64,000 nt of DNA from NCBI RefSeq assembly GCF_025146565.1, contig NZ_CP102258.1, positions 3,256,001 to 3,320,000 on the forward strand, in the 5' to 3' direction. The first letter of the stretch is position 1. Each line of letters begins with the position of its first letter. The position numbers were made by a program, and so were the translations under genes. Positions 40,977 to 50,935 of the stretch are shown here, piece after piece. The notes under the pieces were generated by a model. That model was not told the DNA's origin. It saw only the letters and a program-made list of their open reading frames with translations, and did no database searches. The DNA comes from Bacteroides eggerthii (GTDB lineage Bacteria; Bacteroidota; Bacteroidia; Bacteroidales; Bacteroidaceae).

Positions 40977-42344
40977 ATGAGCAACAAGACAAAAAGATTC
41001 ATTCTTCCGGAAGACGAAATTCCACGTTACTGGTACAACATACAAGCCGATATGGTGAACAAACCCATGCCGCCGCTTAATCCCGCTACCAAGCAACCAT
41101 TGAAAGCGGAAGATTTATATCCCATCTTCGCACAGGAACTTTGCCGTCAGGAGCTCAACCAGACAGATGCCTGGATTGAAATTCCCGAACAAGTGCGTGA
41201 AATGTACAAATACTACCGCAGCACCCCGCTGGTGCGCGCCTACGGACTGGAAAAAGCACTCGGCACCCCGGCGCATATCTATTTCAAAAACGAGAGCGTC
41301 AGTCCGATGGGGTCTCACAAGTTGAACTCTGCCCTGCCGCAGGCCTACTATTGCAAACAGGAGGGTGTGACGAATGTCACCACCGAAACCGGAGCCGGAC
41401 AATGGGGAGCCTCGCTGGCCTATGCCGCCCGCCTCTTCGGGCTGGAAGCCGCCGTATACCAAGTGAAAATCAGCTATGAGCAGAAACCATACCGCCGCAG
41501 CATCATGCAGACATTCGGTGCACAGGTCACTCCTTCACCGTCCATGTCCACCCGCGCCGGAAAAGATATACTGACCGCCCACCCCAATCATCAGGGTTCG
41601 CTGGGTACAGCCATTTCCGAAGCCATTGAACTGGCACGAAGCACCCCCAACTGCAAATATACACTCGGCTCCGTACTGAGCCACGTAACGCTGCATCAGA
41701 CCGTAATCGGCCTGGAAGCCGAAAAACAAATGGAAATGGCCGGTGAATATCCCGATATGGTCATTGCCTGCTTTGGCGGAGGTTCCAACTTCGGCGGCAT
41801 TACGTTCCCCTTCATGCGGCACACGATCCTCGAAGGAAAGAAAACGCGCTTCATCGCCGCCGAACCGGCTTCCTGCCCGAAGCTGACACGCGGAAAATTC
41901 CAATATGACTTCGGCGACGAAGCCGGATATACCCCTTTGCTGCCAATGTTTACACTGGGACACAACTTTGCTCCTGCCAACATCCATGCCGGCGGCTTGC
42001 GCTATCATGGTGCAGGCGTCATCGTGTCGCAACTGCTGAAAGACGGCTATATGGAAGCAATGGACATCAAACAACTCGAATCGTTCGATGCCGGCTGTCT
42101 CTTTGCACAGGCAGAAGGCATCATCCCCGCACCCGAATCCTGCCACGCCATTGCAGCCACCATCCGCGAAGCAAACAAATGCAAGGAAACGGGTGAGGAA
42201 AAAGTGATCCTGTTCAACCTGTCCGGTCATGGACTCATCGACATGGCGTCGTATGACAAATACCTCGCCGGCGATTTGCAGAATTATGAACTGACCGATA
42301 ACGACATTCAGAAGAATCTGGATGAAATAGGTAACTTGGCTTAA
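40977..42344 (+). CDS. TrpB2-type tryptophan synthase beta subunit
   Basis: A 455-residue PLP enzyme that joins indole and serine to make tryptophan. The long N-terminal extension (RFILPEDEIPRYWYNIQADM...), the spacing and length place it in the TrpB2 class rather than TrpB1 (about 400 residues). The PLP lysine is K115 in MGSHKLNSA, the catalytic-loop segment is TETGAGQWG and the phosphate-binding loop is CFGGGSNFGG. No trpA or other trp gene is nearby, so it may work as a stand-alone indole salvage enzyme. It converges on the ClC gene, the two stop codons sharing TTAA. Confidence 0.93.
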   Translation: MSNKTKRFILPEDEIPRYWYNIQADMVNKPMPPLNPATKQPLKAEDLYPIFAQELCRQELNQTDAWIEIPEQVREMYKYYRSTPLVRAYGLEKALGTPAHIYFKNESVSPMGSHKLNSALPQAYYCKQEGVTNVTTETGAGQWGASLAYAARLFGLEAAVYQVKISYEQKPYRRSIMQTFGAQVTPSPSMSTRAGKDILTAHPNHQGSLGTAISEAIELARSTPNCKYTLGSVLSHVTLHQTVIGLEAEKQMEMAGEYPDMVIACFGGGSNFGGITFPFMRHTILEGKKTRFIAAEPASCPKLTRGKFQYDFGDEAGYTPLLPMFTLGHNFAPANIHAGGLRYHGAGVIVSQLLKDGYMEAMDIKQLESFDAGCLFAQAEGIIPAPESCHAIAATIREANKCKETGEEKVILFNLSGHGLIDMASYDKYLAGDLQNYELTDNDIQKNLDEIGNLA

Positions 42345-43918
42345 TAGATATTTGCCATACTGACAAGCGGTTCATAGAGTTTCTCTATGTCCTGTGAATC
42401 CATTTCAATCTGCACCTGGTCTCCCGGAATCAAACTTGTTTCCGCCGGGACCAGGTTTTTTCCGTCCCTATGCACACCGATGATAACGCAATGTTCGGGC
42501 AAGGACAGCTCACCAACCGCCTTGCCGTCAAAATAAGAACCGGTCATGACTTCCACAGACAGCGCATACCGCTTCTCTTCCTGAAAATCGGATGAGCTAA
42601 CCATATCCTCGTACAAGATTACATTGAAAGATTTCATCTGAAGCAGTTCCGTAAAATAGTAGGTAAGGCCGCCTACTACCACCGATGGATAGAAAACTTC
42701 AAAATGCCCGGTAATCTCCGTTATCAGAACAATGGCAGTCAACGGCGTGCGCTCAATAGCCACCAGGAAAGCCGACATGGATATCAACATGACATAAGTG
42801 ACGCTTTCGTGTCCGATAATGCCGTACTTCACTGCAATCAATCCCACAAACCGCCCCAGCAAGCCACCTGTGACCAAAGTGGGGATAAAGTTTCCCCCCG
42901 GCAGCCCGGAAGAGACGGAACACACCGAGAAGCCGAAATGCAACAGCATGACAGCAAGCACCCACATCATCTCCGTACTGCCGTTCTGAGCCTGTTCCAA
43001 CAGAAACTGCTCGCCACCGCCCGTCAGGTTCACCTGCATCAATGAGATGATGTAGGCCACCAACACCAGATAGAACATCTTGACGGATGTCGGAGACTTG
43101 ACCGCAGAGTATACCCGCTTAAACGAAATCATAATTGCAGCATATAGCTTGCCGACAATGGAAATGATGACAGCCAATATGAGGAAATACTTCATTTGAA
43201 CCCAAAAAGCCAAAGCCGGCTCCGACACCTCAATCAGATGATAAGGGTTTACGGGAAATACCAAAGTGGCAATCACACCTGCCACTACGCCTGCCAGCAG
43301 TGTGGTAATAGCCGTCTTGGGTGCATCGAAACGCTCAATGGACTCAATGACAATCAATGAAGAAGCCAGCGGTGCCGCAAAAGCCGCAGCAAGCCCTGCC
43401 CCTGCTCCCGCCGCCAACAACTGCTTGCGTTCGCCCTTCAAAATATGTGTCCACCGGGAAACGAGGCAACCGACATAGGAACCTATCTGGACGGAAGGCC
43501 CCTCACGCCCAAGCGACAACCCGGCAGAAACGGAAAGTATTCCGCCGGCAAACTTGGATATCAACTCAATGAACGGATGCCGGTAAGTTATCCGCCCGTT
43601 GATTGCCCCGCGTGTCTGTGGAATACCGCCGCCACCGATAAGGGGCATTTTGCCGACCAGCCGGGATACAAGAATCAGGATCCCCCAAAACAACATGAAC
43701 AATGGAATATGCCAGTACCAAGCGGGACGGGAAGCGAAAAGCCCGCTGCGGACATGCAGCAGATAATAGAGCAGGTAATGATAAGGAACCGCTATAAGTC
43801 CCGTCAGCAGCCCCACCACCATACTGACAAAGTAGAGCCGCGCATCCACCAACTTCAACTTCCAAATATGCCAGCCACGAACCGTTTTCCAATTCTTTAT
43901 TTCCTGAAACAACCGCAT
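42341..43918 (-). CDS. ClC-family chloride channel/antiporter with TrkA-C domain
   Basis: A 525-residue membrane protein. The ClC part (about 1-435) has GGGGIPQTRG in place of the usual GSGIPE, the gating glutamate in SLGREGPSVQIG, and SSGLPGGNFIPTL as the third selectivity motif. The C-terminal 85 residues form a TrkA-C/RCK-C-like cytoplasmic domain (MTGSYFDGKAVGELSLPEHCVIIGV). The serine of the first motif is a glycine here, which in known ClC proteins affects anion preference. Charge balance or acid tolerance is the usual role. Confidence 0.92.
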   Translation of the reverse strand: MRLFQEIKNWKTVRGWHIWKLKLVDARLYFVSMVVGLLTGLIAVPYHYLLYYLLHVRSGLFASRPAWYWHIPLFMLFWGILILVSRLVGKMPLIGGGGIPQTRGAINGRITYRHPFIELISKFAGGILSVSAGLSLGREGPSVQIGSYVGCLVSRWTHILKGERKQLLAAGAGAGLAAAFAAPLASSLIVIESIERFDAPKTAITTLLAGVVAGVIATLVFPVNPYHLIEVSEPALAFWVQMKYFLILAVIISIVGKLYAAIMISFKRVYSAVKSPTSVKMFYLVLVAYIISLMQVNLTGGGEQFLLEQAQNGSTEMMWVLAVMLLHFGFSVCSVSSGLPGGNFIPTLVTGGLLGRFVGLIAVKYGIIGHESVTYVMLISMSAFLVAIERTPLTAIVLITEITGHFEVFYPSVVVGGLTYYFTELLQMKSFNVILYEDMVSSSDFQEEKRYALSVEVMTGSYFDGKAVGELSLPEHCVIIGVHRDGKNLVPAETSLIPGDQVQIEMDSQDIEKLYEPLVSMANIY

Positions 43919-43986
43919 GGAGTATCCTTTCTTATCTACATTCCCCTACAACAATTTCTCCCCGGTGAAGTTCTGAACCCGGACAC

Positions 43987-44060
43987 AAAAAAATCGGCAT
44001 ATACCCAATTGTCACATTGAAATATATGCCGATTTGCAGAAGACTGCCTAAGAGGATTTT
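43987..44060 (-). terminator. 74-bp terminator element, copy A (downstream of susD)
   Basis: Read on the minus strand it forms an AAATCGGCATATA/TATATGCCGATTT stem with a 19-nt loop, followed by a T-tract, so it is an intrinsic terminator. The full 74 bp are identical to 49239-49312. Confidence 0.85.
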
Positions 44061-44101
44061 TCAGTAACCTCGAAGTTGCTACATTCTCTCTCTGTTTTTT
44101 A

Positions 44102-45967
44102 TCAATATCCCGGATTCTGATAATAGTTTCCTCCGCCTTCCAAAGTCGAAGTAAAATTAGTGGAGATAGGACGCAATCCATATTCCGGTTTAAAGAACTG
44201 TGCTAAATCCGGATGATTTTCTTTCAGATAACTAGCATCTTTCAGCATACCTGTACGTTTCAAATCATAAAAACGGGTATACTCACCGCACAATTCACGA
44301 GCTCTTTCATTCAGCACCATGCTTATGGTAGGAGTACCGCTTAAAGGGTTTGCTCCGGCACGCTTACGAATCGTATTAATATAACCTAACGCATTAGAAC
44401 CGCCATTTTCGTAAATGTCAGCTTCGGCAGCAATCAAATACATTTCTGCAGTACGCATGATAAATGTTGCATTCAGATTACCGTTACGTTTCTTATTTGC
44501 ATTGGCAACATAATAATTGCTGCTGTTATGCTTATTCAGCGAGGGATAAAAGTTATTAAACAGGTTTTCCGATTTCCCGTCCGAAGTATAGCCTTCCGTT
44601 GGATTGGTATATGAGTAGGTCATCTTCACATTCTTTTTCACATCATCGTACACATCCTTATAATCAACCACCAAATAACCTTTCTCCAATTTATCGGTGA
44701 CTTCCGATGCATAATCCTCATCTTGCGGCATAATGAACTTCACAGCCAGCTCTCCAACTCCAATTTGCTTTCCTTCCACACTGCTTTCACGATCAAATCT
44801 ATTCACAGTGCCCTGATCCCACGTATAAGCAGTATTAGCTTTCCACTCCGTAGTAAAAGACTCGTGGAAGCGAGGATCCAAAGTGCCATCCTCCTGCACA
44901 TAAAGACTCAATAAATGCTGGGTAGGCATAAACAAACCACTAGGCCCCCCTTCCCATGACAGACGGAAATCCTGTGTATCGGTTATCGCACCGAAATTGA
45001 AAAGATTGCACAAGAAATATTCATCATTTCTATTCAATCGGTAATTACCGCTACTTGAGCCATGAGATCCGCTTCCTGAGAACCAACGGTGCTTCCAAAG
45101 AGCTTCTTTATTATTATAATTATTCGATTCCTTAAAGACATCGTCATACGAAGCATACAAATGGGCATTATATTTCACGCCCCCCTTCTCGGCATCTTCA
45201 ATCAACATCTTTGCATATTCCAAAGCCTTCGACGCATACTTCTTCGATGCATCATATTCTATCGTCTGCAAATAGGCTTTAGCTAAGAAACCAATAGCCG
45301 CTTTTCGGGTCGGAGTAGTGGTTGTGGCATCATTGCCAACCGGTAACCATTGAGCAGCAAACTCCAAATCCGGAAGAATAATATCCTCATAAATTTTCAT
45401 CGGTTCTGTCCGTTCCGGATGATAGTTCTTCTCCGTAGTAGGTTCTGTCAAAACCGTTACTCCTCCAAACTGCTCCACAGCGTTGAAATAGTATACGGCA
45501 CGCAGGAAGTGAGCCTCGGCGACCTTTGCATTACGGGCTTCTTCGGTCTTGAACGGTACTTTTGACGCTTTTGATATGGCTATGTTGCAGGCTCCGATAC
45601 CGTCATAGATGCCGCTCCAAAAATTGTCCGTATAAGTGGTGTTTGGGGATGCACCGGCATAAAACCAAAACCACTGGGTATATGAAGTTGATTTATTACG
45701 CTGGTAAGTCCATAAATCCGTAGTGGCCTCTGTCATCGCCATCCAGTTGTTGCTCTCTACTCCACTGGCGCCACTGGCGCCGTAAAAGTAACGTTCGATC
45801 GCGAAATAACAGTTGTTTACTATTTTTTCATAGGTCTCTTCTGTCTCTGCCAAAGAGTCCATTGTAAACTCTCCCGGATTCACTTCATCCAATGAACAAG
45901 CCGTAAAGTTTGTTGCAGCCGCCATCAATGCAGACGCAAAAAATATATGTTTCAATTTAGTTTTCAT
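44102..45967 (-). CDS. SusD/RagB-family nutrient-binding lipoprotein
   Basis: A 621-residue surface lipoprotein (lipobox TNFTAC, Cys24) that caps the partner SusC transporter. The SusD fold is shown by the TPR-like helices (NARNAKVAEAHFLRAVYYFNAVEQFGGV type) and the C-terminal ETYLIAAEADIYENGG-like block, RKRAGANPLSG, LNERARELCGEYTRFYDLKRTGML and the terminal NYYQNPGY. It lies 14 bp after susC. No glycoside hydrolase, lyase or hybrid two-component gene is adjacent, so the ligand cannot be guessed. Confidence 0.95.
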   Translation of the reverse strand: MKTKLKHIFFASALMAAATNFTACSLDEVNPGEFTMDSLAETEETYEKIVNNCYFAIERYFYGASGASGVESNNWMAMTEATTDLWTYQRNKSTSYTQWFWFYAGASPNTTYTDNFWSGIYDGIGACNIAISKASKVPFKTEEARNAKVAEAHFLRAVYYFNAVEQFGGVTVLTEPTTEKNYHPERTEPMKIYEDIILPDLEFAAQWLPVGNDATTTTPTRKAAIGFLAKAYLQTIEYDASKKYASKALEYAKMLIEDAEKGGVKYNAHLYASYDDVFKESNNYNNKEALWKHRWFSGSGSHGSSSGNYRLNRNDEYFLCNLFNFGAITDTQDFRLSWEGGPSGLFMPTQHLLSLYVQEDGTLDPRFHESFTTEWKANTAYTWDQGTVNRFDRESSVEGKQIGVGELAVKFIMPQDEDYASEVTDKLEKGYLVVDYKDVYDDVKKNVKMTYSYTNPTEGYTSDGKSENLFNNFYPSLNKHNSSNYYVANANKKRNGNLNATFIMRTAEMYLIAAEADIYENGGSNALGYINTIRKRAGANPLSGTPTISMVLNERARELCGEYTRFYDLKRTGMLKDASYLKENHPDLAQFFKPEYGLRPISTNFTSTLEGGGNYYQNPGY

Positions 45968-45981
45968 TGTTGTCTTTTTAT

Positions 45982-48900
45982 TTAGAATGTAATATTTACG
46001 CCAAAAACAAACTGCTTATACAACGGGAACGAATCAGAACCGTTTGTTTCAGGGTCTGTACCTCTCAATTCCTTGTCTTTTACATATAAGAATGGATTAT
46101 ACGCAGTAGCATAGAAACGACATTTCTCCATCAAGACCTTACGTGAAACAACTTGAGGCAAAGTATATCCTAAAGTAATATTTTTAATCTTAATAAACGA
46201 ACCGTCACGATAAGTCAACGCCGACATCACTTTCTGCTCCTTGCCACTACCCGGTACCGGATAATAAGCATTCTGATTCTCTTCGGTCCAATAATCCACA
46301 CCGGCAGGCTGATTAATAGAAGGGTCGGAACTTGCTCTGTACCATCCTATCAAATTACTTTTTATGGTTTGCCCGTAGCGTGCCATTGCAAAGACAGAAA
46401 AGTCAAAGTTTTTATAAGTAAATGTATTATTCAAGCCTAAAATGACATCGGGATTAGTATGTCCCAAAATTTGACGGTCATCTTCGCCATATTTATGCAC
46501 ACCGCCGTCACCGTCTTTGTCAAGTGTCTCAATTTTCACCCATCCCGGCTTCACACCATAAGCATCCAATGTTTCTTGAGGAACATTACTTCCCCAGATT
46601 CCAGCATACTTATAATCATACAAGGCATGAATAGGCTGCCCTTCAAACAAATTTTCTTTGATCAAATCGCCTGTCGGCAGAGAATTGATTTTCTCCTTAC
46701 TCCACGTAAACGACAGCGTCGTATCCCAAGAAAAGTCCTTAGTCTTTATATTATGAGAATTAATGGTTGCCTCAACTCCCATATTACTTGTTTCAGCCAG
46801 ATTCTCCCATACATCTAGAGGGCGCCCCCAACCGGTATTACCGGTCGTTACGGGTAAAGTGCGCTTAAACAACAATCCTTTTGTCTTTGTAGTGAACCAT
46901 TCAATCGAACCGTCAATACGGTTGTTCAAAAAGCCTAAGTCAATGCCGACATTCCAGTTGTGCGACTTCTCCCAAGCCAGATCAGGATTGGAATAGGTAC
47001 CTGTGTACTGGGCAAACGGAGCATTATTACCTCCGATACTGATGCCTGAACCGGAATAAATAATAGCATTGGTAAGAGTTCCGTATGCACCGACTCCTCC
47101 CGAATTACCGGTAACACCATACCCCACACGTAATTTCAGATTGCTCAACCAATCATGAGTCGATTCCATAAAAGTTTCATCAGAAATACGCCAAGCCAAT
47201 GCCGCTGCCGGAAAACTATCCCATTTATTGGCCAGCCAAGACACTCCATCCCAACGATTAGAGAATGTCAACAGATACTTTCCCTTATATGAATAATTAA
47301 AACGGACGGCATAAGACATTTTTTGAGTCTGTGCAAAATCTGATTCTACATGTGGAGAAGTCGCTGACGTCAAACGCCAGAATGACCACGCATCCAAATC
47401 CTGACCGCTACCCGCAGCCATATTGCTTTCCTCCTGATTATGACTCCAAGAGGTCACAAAGGTTCCTCCGATAGAATGATTCTCGGCGATTGTCTTGTTA
47501 TAAGACAATATATTTTCCCATGTATATCCACGTGTATATGAGTTCAAAATAGAAGCATGCGGAGAACTTGCATAAGTCGGAAGATTAGCGTTGCATTGTG
47601 CACCTAAAAATGTTCCTGCACGAGAATTATTCAAAGTGGCACTTATTACTGATTTAAAGCTTAAGCCTTTCAAAGGAGTCAGCTCAAGGTTTCCATTTAC
47701 ATTGATATAAGTCCCCTTAGTATTATTCACATACTGGTCGGGAATAAAATCACCCAACGGGGAATATTCATTAGGAGCATACTCATGATTGATATTACCA
47801 TTCTCGTCGTATGCATCTCCTAAAGGAAATACAGAAAGCGCTTTAGTAAACGTGTTTTTTACCCCTTGATTTCTATCTGTATACGTCAAGTTTGAGGTAA
47901 AACCAACCTTAGCCCATGAAAATATCTCTTGATCGATATTCAATCGCATCGCATACTTACCCCTGTTATCATTACTTAACAAGCCTTCTTCACGAGTATA
48001 AGCAGCTGATGCAAAGATTTTTGTCTTCTCCGATCCCCCTGTTACAGACAGGCTATACTTCTGGGTCGTAGCGGTATTTCCTGCTGCCTCATCTACCCAA
48101 TCAATCCATTTTCCCTGATTATAGGCTTCCAATTTAACAGGATCAGTAAGAATAGCAGACATATCAGCCGGATATTGCCCATTGATATATTTATAAGATT
48201 CACGCTGATATCGTGTCCATTCGTCTCCTACCATTCCATGGTAAAAATCAGGAGTACCGCTAAATCCATAATAGGCATCAAAATTAACCGTAGCCTTTCC
48301 TGCAACTCCACGTTTAGTCGTAATAATAACTACACCATTCGCTCCGGCAGAACCGTAGATTGCCGTTGAAGAAGCATCTTTCAGGACATCTACGGTTTCA
48401 ATGTCAGAAGGATTGATCTGATTATAATTCCCCGGAATACCGTCAATAATAAACAGCGGAGTGTTATCACCATAAATGGAACGGGAACCGCGCAGCAGAA
48501 TCTTCACATCATCATCCTCACCTACCTGCCCGCTGGTTTTCATAATATCCATACCCGCAATCTTACCGGATAGAGCTTCCATCACATTATTAGTAGGCGC
48601 AATAACGACGTCTTTACTTTTCATAGAAGACACCGCACCTGTCACATCACGCTTTTTCACTGTACCGTATCCCACAACTATCACTTCATCCAACGCTTGT
48701 GTATCAGCCTCCATTTTAACATTCAACTGATTACTTTTGCCCACAGCAATATCCTGTGTTTTGTATCCTATATAAGATATAACGAGAATATTCTTACCAG
48801 AAGGAATTTCCAGAGAATAATTACCGTCAATATCGGTAATTGTACCTACTGTTGTACCCTTAACCAATACAGATACTCCAATTAACGGTTCTCCCGTTTC

Positions 48901-49083
48901 ATCTAGGATTTTGCCTGTAACAGTACGCCCCTGCAGAATAGAGTGGACTGATTCACCGGCAACCGTATTGTTTGTACTCGCGTAGGAACATACAGCGGGC
49001 ATACATAATACTGCCGATAGTCCTAAAATAATAGGAGTACGCCTTTTGAAGCCCTCCCAATTTTGTTTCGAAGTTTTTTTCAT
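45982..49083 (-). CDS. SusC/RagA-family TonB-dependent transporter
   Basis: About 1033 residues from the start at 49083 (MKKTSKQN; 49101 is an alternative), with a signal peptide ending near CSYAS. A carboxypeptidase-regulatory-like domain (about 50-125: GRTVTGKILDETGEPLIGVSV) is followed by the SusC signature ALDEVIVVGYGTVKKRDVTGA, a plug with ANGVVIITTKRG and a 22-strand barrel ending in a terminal Phe. It imports the ligand bound by the SusD partner. The pair is flanked by two identical 74-bp elements, and no dedicated regulator such as HTCS or FecR is present. Confidence 0.95.
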   Translation of the reverse strand: MKKTSKQNWEGFKRRTPIILGLSAVLCMPAVCSYASTNNTVAGESVHSILQGRTVTGKILDETGEPLIGVSVLVKGTTVGTITDIDGNYSLEIPSGKNILVISYIGYKTQDIAVGKSNQLNVKMEADTQALDEVIVVGYGTVKKRDVTGAVSSMKSKDVVIAPTNNVMEALSGKIAGMDIMKTSGQVGEDDDVKILLRGSRSIYGDNTPLFIIDGIPGNYNQINPSDIETVDVLKDASSTAIYGSAGANGVVIITTKRGVAGKATVNFDAYYGFSGTPDFYHGMVGDEWTRYQRESYKYINGQYPADMSAILTDPVKLEAYNQGKWIDWVDEAAGNTATTQKYSLSVTGGSEKTKIFASAAYTREEGLLSNDNRGKYAMRLNIDQEIFSWAKVGFTSNLTYTDRNQGVKNTFTKALSVFPLGDAYDENGNINHEYAPNEYSPLGDFIPDQYVNNTKGTYINVNGNLELTPLKGLSFKSVISATLNNSRAGTFLGAQCNANLPTYASSPHASILNSYTRGYTWENILSYNKTIAENHSIGGTFVTSWSHNQEESNMAAGSGQDLDAWSFWRLTSATSPHVESDFAQTQKMSYAVRFNYSYKGKYLLTFSNRWDGVSWLANKWDSFPAAALAWRISDETFMESTHDWLSNLKLRVGYGVTGNSGGVGAYGTLTNAIIYSGSGISIGGNNAPFAQYTGTYSNPDLAWEKSHNWNVGIDLGFLNNRIDGSIEWFTTKTKGLLFKRTLPVTTGNTGWGRPLDVWENLAETSNMGVEATINSHNIKTKDFSWDTTLSFTWSKEKINSLPTGDLIKENLFEGQPIHALYDYKYAGIWGSNVPQETLDAYGVKPGWVKIETLDKDGDGGVHKYGEDDRQILGHTNPDVILGLNNTFTYKNFDFSVFAMARYGQTIKSNLIGWYRASSDPSINQPAGVDYWTEENQNAYYPVPGSGKEQKVMSALTYRDGSFIKIKNITLGYTLPQVVSRKVLMEKCRFYATAYNPFLYVKDKELRGTDPETNGSDSFPLYKQFVFGVNITF

Positions 49084-49189
49084 TTCTTTGTCTTTTCTCA
49101 TAATGGTTAACAAGATTTTGTTACATTTGTCTAAAAGACGTAAATAAAATATTGTTGTACTCAAATAAAAATATTAAAATACTACGAAA

Positions 49190-49197
49190 CAAAAATA
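49190..49197 (-). promoter_or_regulatory. Candidate -7 element of the susCD pair
   Basis: TATTTTTG on the minus strand fits TAnnTTTG about 107 bp upstream of the susC start; no -33 partner at 19 bp. Confidence 0.4.
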
Positions 49198-49238
49198 TAA
49201 GATTGCTATTCGTACTCTTTTTTTAATAAATTATTCTA

Positions 49239-49312
49239 AAAAAAATCGGCATATACCCAATTGTCACATTGAAATATATGCCGATTTGCAGAAGACTGCC
49301 TAAGAGGATTTT
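49239..49312 (-). terminator. 74-bp terminator element, copy B (downstream of the sigma operon)
   Basis: Identical over 74 bp to 43987-44060. Its first two minus-strand bases belong to the stop codon of the Spy-like gene, so it terminates the sigma operon just before the susC promoter. Confidence 0.85.
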
Positions 49313-49862
49313 AGGACTTTTGGGCAGAGCGTACCGGATGTTTGTATTTTCCTTGCACAGCCGCCTGTCTCTTTCTGCGGTCAAATTCTTTCTTCAGCTT
49401 ATTAGCATTGCTCTTCTCCGTCTGATATATTTTCATAATCTGTTTAGGGGAGAGTATTTTCCTGAACTCATTATAATATTTCTCGCGCACATCCAATATC
49501 TTACGGCTTTGTGCAAAACGTCCTTTAATCTGCTGTTCTACCTCGGCATCCGTCAGCAACGGCTTAGATTCCGGCTTTACCCCCGGCTTCTCCACCTTTT
49601 GCCTTGCAGGAGTTTGTTTACGATTCATCATTCTGCACTCCCGAAGTTCCTTCAAATAGTTCTGATAAACCGGAACGAATTTGGCAGTGGCAGCATCATC
49701 CAGCATCAGCGTTTTGACCATTTGATGAGTCTGGCGTTCCATGAATTGCTCCGGTGTCCGGTTCATTTTTTTACCCTTATTCACTTGATTTTGGGCAGAA
49801 ACACTGAGTTGGCAGCCCATCACGAGGCATGTCAGAAATGCATAAATAAATTTTGTTTTCAT
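49311..49862 (-). CDS. Secreted Spy/LTXXQ-like helical protein of a sigma operon
   Basis: A 183-residue protein with a signal peptide (cleaved near VSAQ). It is almost wholly helical and charged: FMERQTHQMVKTLMLDDAATAKFVPVYQNYLKEL and LDVREKYYNEFRKILSPKQIMKIYQTEK. The 'L...Q....Y' spacing resembles Spy/LTXXQ periplasmic chaperones that follow ECF sigma genes. It is the third gene of sigma/anti-sigma/Spy-like, 26 bp after the anti-sigma-like gene. A zinc- or misfold-sensing role is only inferred. Confidence 0.65.
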   Translation of the reverse strand: MKTKFIYAFLTCLVMGCQLSVSAQNQVNKGKKMNRTPEQFMERQTHQMVKTLMLDDAATAKFVPVYQNYLKELRECRMMNRKQTPARQKVEKPGVKPESKPLLTDAEVEQQIKGRFAQSRKILDVREKYYNEFRKILSPKQIMKIYQTEKSNANKLKKEFDRRKRQAAVQGKYKHPVRSAQKS

Positions 49863-49888
49863 AAACTTTTCTTTTTAAGACAATACTA

Positions 49889-50245
49889 TTAATTTAAAAA
49901 CATATCGTTTTCGGAGAAGCTGACGAGCTCTTCCAGCTCCTCGTCCGACATTTCACGAATCCATTTATCGGCAGATATTGCCGCCGTATAATTTTCAGTA
50001 TCCGGCCTCTGCAAGCCAGTCCTTCCGGGATCATTTTGCCGGAAATGAAACGGCATGAACAGAAAGCCTATTAACACCGCAGCCACGACAATACTTGTGG
50101 AAGCAGCTATCCATAAGCGACGATTTGCCGGTTTGTCAGCATAAGTGCGTTTTTGCACCTCACGTTGCATCTCATCAAAAAAACCTTCGGGCACACGATA
50201 AGGCGTCTTTTTTCCTATATCATCAAAGTCAAAGTCTTTTTTCAT
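49889..50245 (-). CDS. Small single-span anti-sigma-like protein
   Basis: A 118-residue protein: cytoplasmic N-domain (about 1-42, with TPYRVPEGFFDEM), one transmembrane helix (about 43-66) and a short periplasmic tail ending in MSDEELEELVSFSEN. The 'VPEGFFDEM' block is common in Bacteroidetes proteins encoded right after ECF sigma factors. It starts 4 bp after the sigma gene stops. An anti-sigma function is inferred from this position and topology. Confidence 0.65.
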   Translation of the reverse strand: MKKDFDFDDIGKKTPYRVPEGFFDEMQREVQKRTYADKPANRRLWIAASTSIVVAAVLIGFLFMPFHFRQNDPGRTGLQRPDTENYTAAISADKWIREMSDEELEELVSFSENDMFLN

Positions 50246-50249
50246 AGTC

Positions 50250-50789
50250 TTAATTATTTAGTATGTACTCTTTAATCTTCTCTTTCGCATAATGATAGTT
50301 GACCTTAAGCGCATCAACCTTACCGTCCAGAATATGAGCTATTTCTTCATAATCAAGTTCATCATAATAGCGAAGATTGAATACTAGCCTTTGCTTTTCC
50401 GGCAGCCTCAGTATCGCTTCCTGAAATTTGACGGCCAATTCATTCTCATAATCCACATAATCGGACGCCCTTAGCTGGGAAATCAGACTTTCCTGCATGT
50501 CTTCAGTGGAAACTGTTTCCCGCTTTTTACGGCTGTTCAGCAGACGGAGACTTTCATTCGTCGCAATCCGGTAAATCCATGTGCTCAATGAACTTTCGTT
50601 GCGAAACTGATCCCAATGTCTGTATATCTGAATAAAAACCTCCTGCAACACATCTTCCGCATCTTCATGCAGAACCACCAAACGCCGTATATAATAATAT
50701 ATCGGTTCTTGAAAATATTCCACCAACAGCCGAAAGCCCTGCTCGCGATTGGATTTATATATTTGTCGAATCTTGTTTTCGTTAATCAT
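50250..50789 (-). CDS. ECF-type RNA polymerase sigma factor
   Basis: A 179-residue sigma factor. Region 2 includes YYYIRRLVVLHEDAEDVLQEVFIQIYRHWDQF and STWIYRIATNESLRLL; region 4 includes LPEKQRLVFNLRYYDELDYEEIAHIL and VDALKVNYHYAKEKIKEYI. It leads a three-gene operon with an anti-sigma-like protein and a Spy-like periplasmic protein, a layout close to envelope-stress sigma operons. Confidence 0.93.
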   Translation of the reverse strand: MINENKIRQIYKSNREQGFRLLVEYFQEPIYYYIRRLVVLHEDAEDVLQEVFIQIYRHWDQFRNESSLSTWIYRIATNESLRLLNSRKKRETVSTEDMQESLISQLRASDYVDYENELAVKFQEAILRLPEKQRLVFNLRYYDELDYEEIAHILDGKVDALKVNYHYAKEKIKEYILNN

Positions 50790-50872
50790 CAGTTCACCGG
50801 GTTTTACAGGTTAGAAAGATAAAAAGCGGGGAAGTTAAATGAGGAGGGGCATATTTGGCGTTTATTAACAAA

Positions 50873-50912
50873 AAGTTGGGGCTGCATCTTTGCCAAGACA
50901 CAGCCCCAACTT
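50873..50912 (-). terminator. Terminator of the DUF4250 gene
   Basis: AAGTTGGGGCTG (50873-50884) pairs with CAGCCCCAACTT (50901-50912). On the minus strand a T-tract follows the stem. Confidence 0.85.
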
Positions 50913-50935
50913 CTCTGTTTATAAGCTTACAGCAA

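Noticed and set aside
41535..42230. Minus-strand frame (231 codons) opposite the trpB2-like gene
   Set aside because: The plus frame has PLP and phosphate-loop motifs of tryptophan synthase; the reverse frame is a shadow.
43987..49312. Transposon or IS with 74-bp terminal repeats around susCD
   Set aside because: The repeats are direct rather than inverted, act as terminators at gene ends, and no transposase or integrase lies between them.
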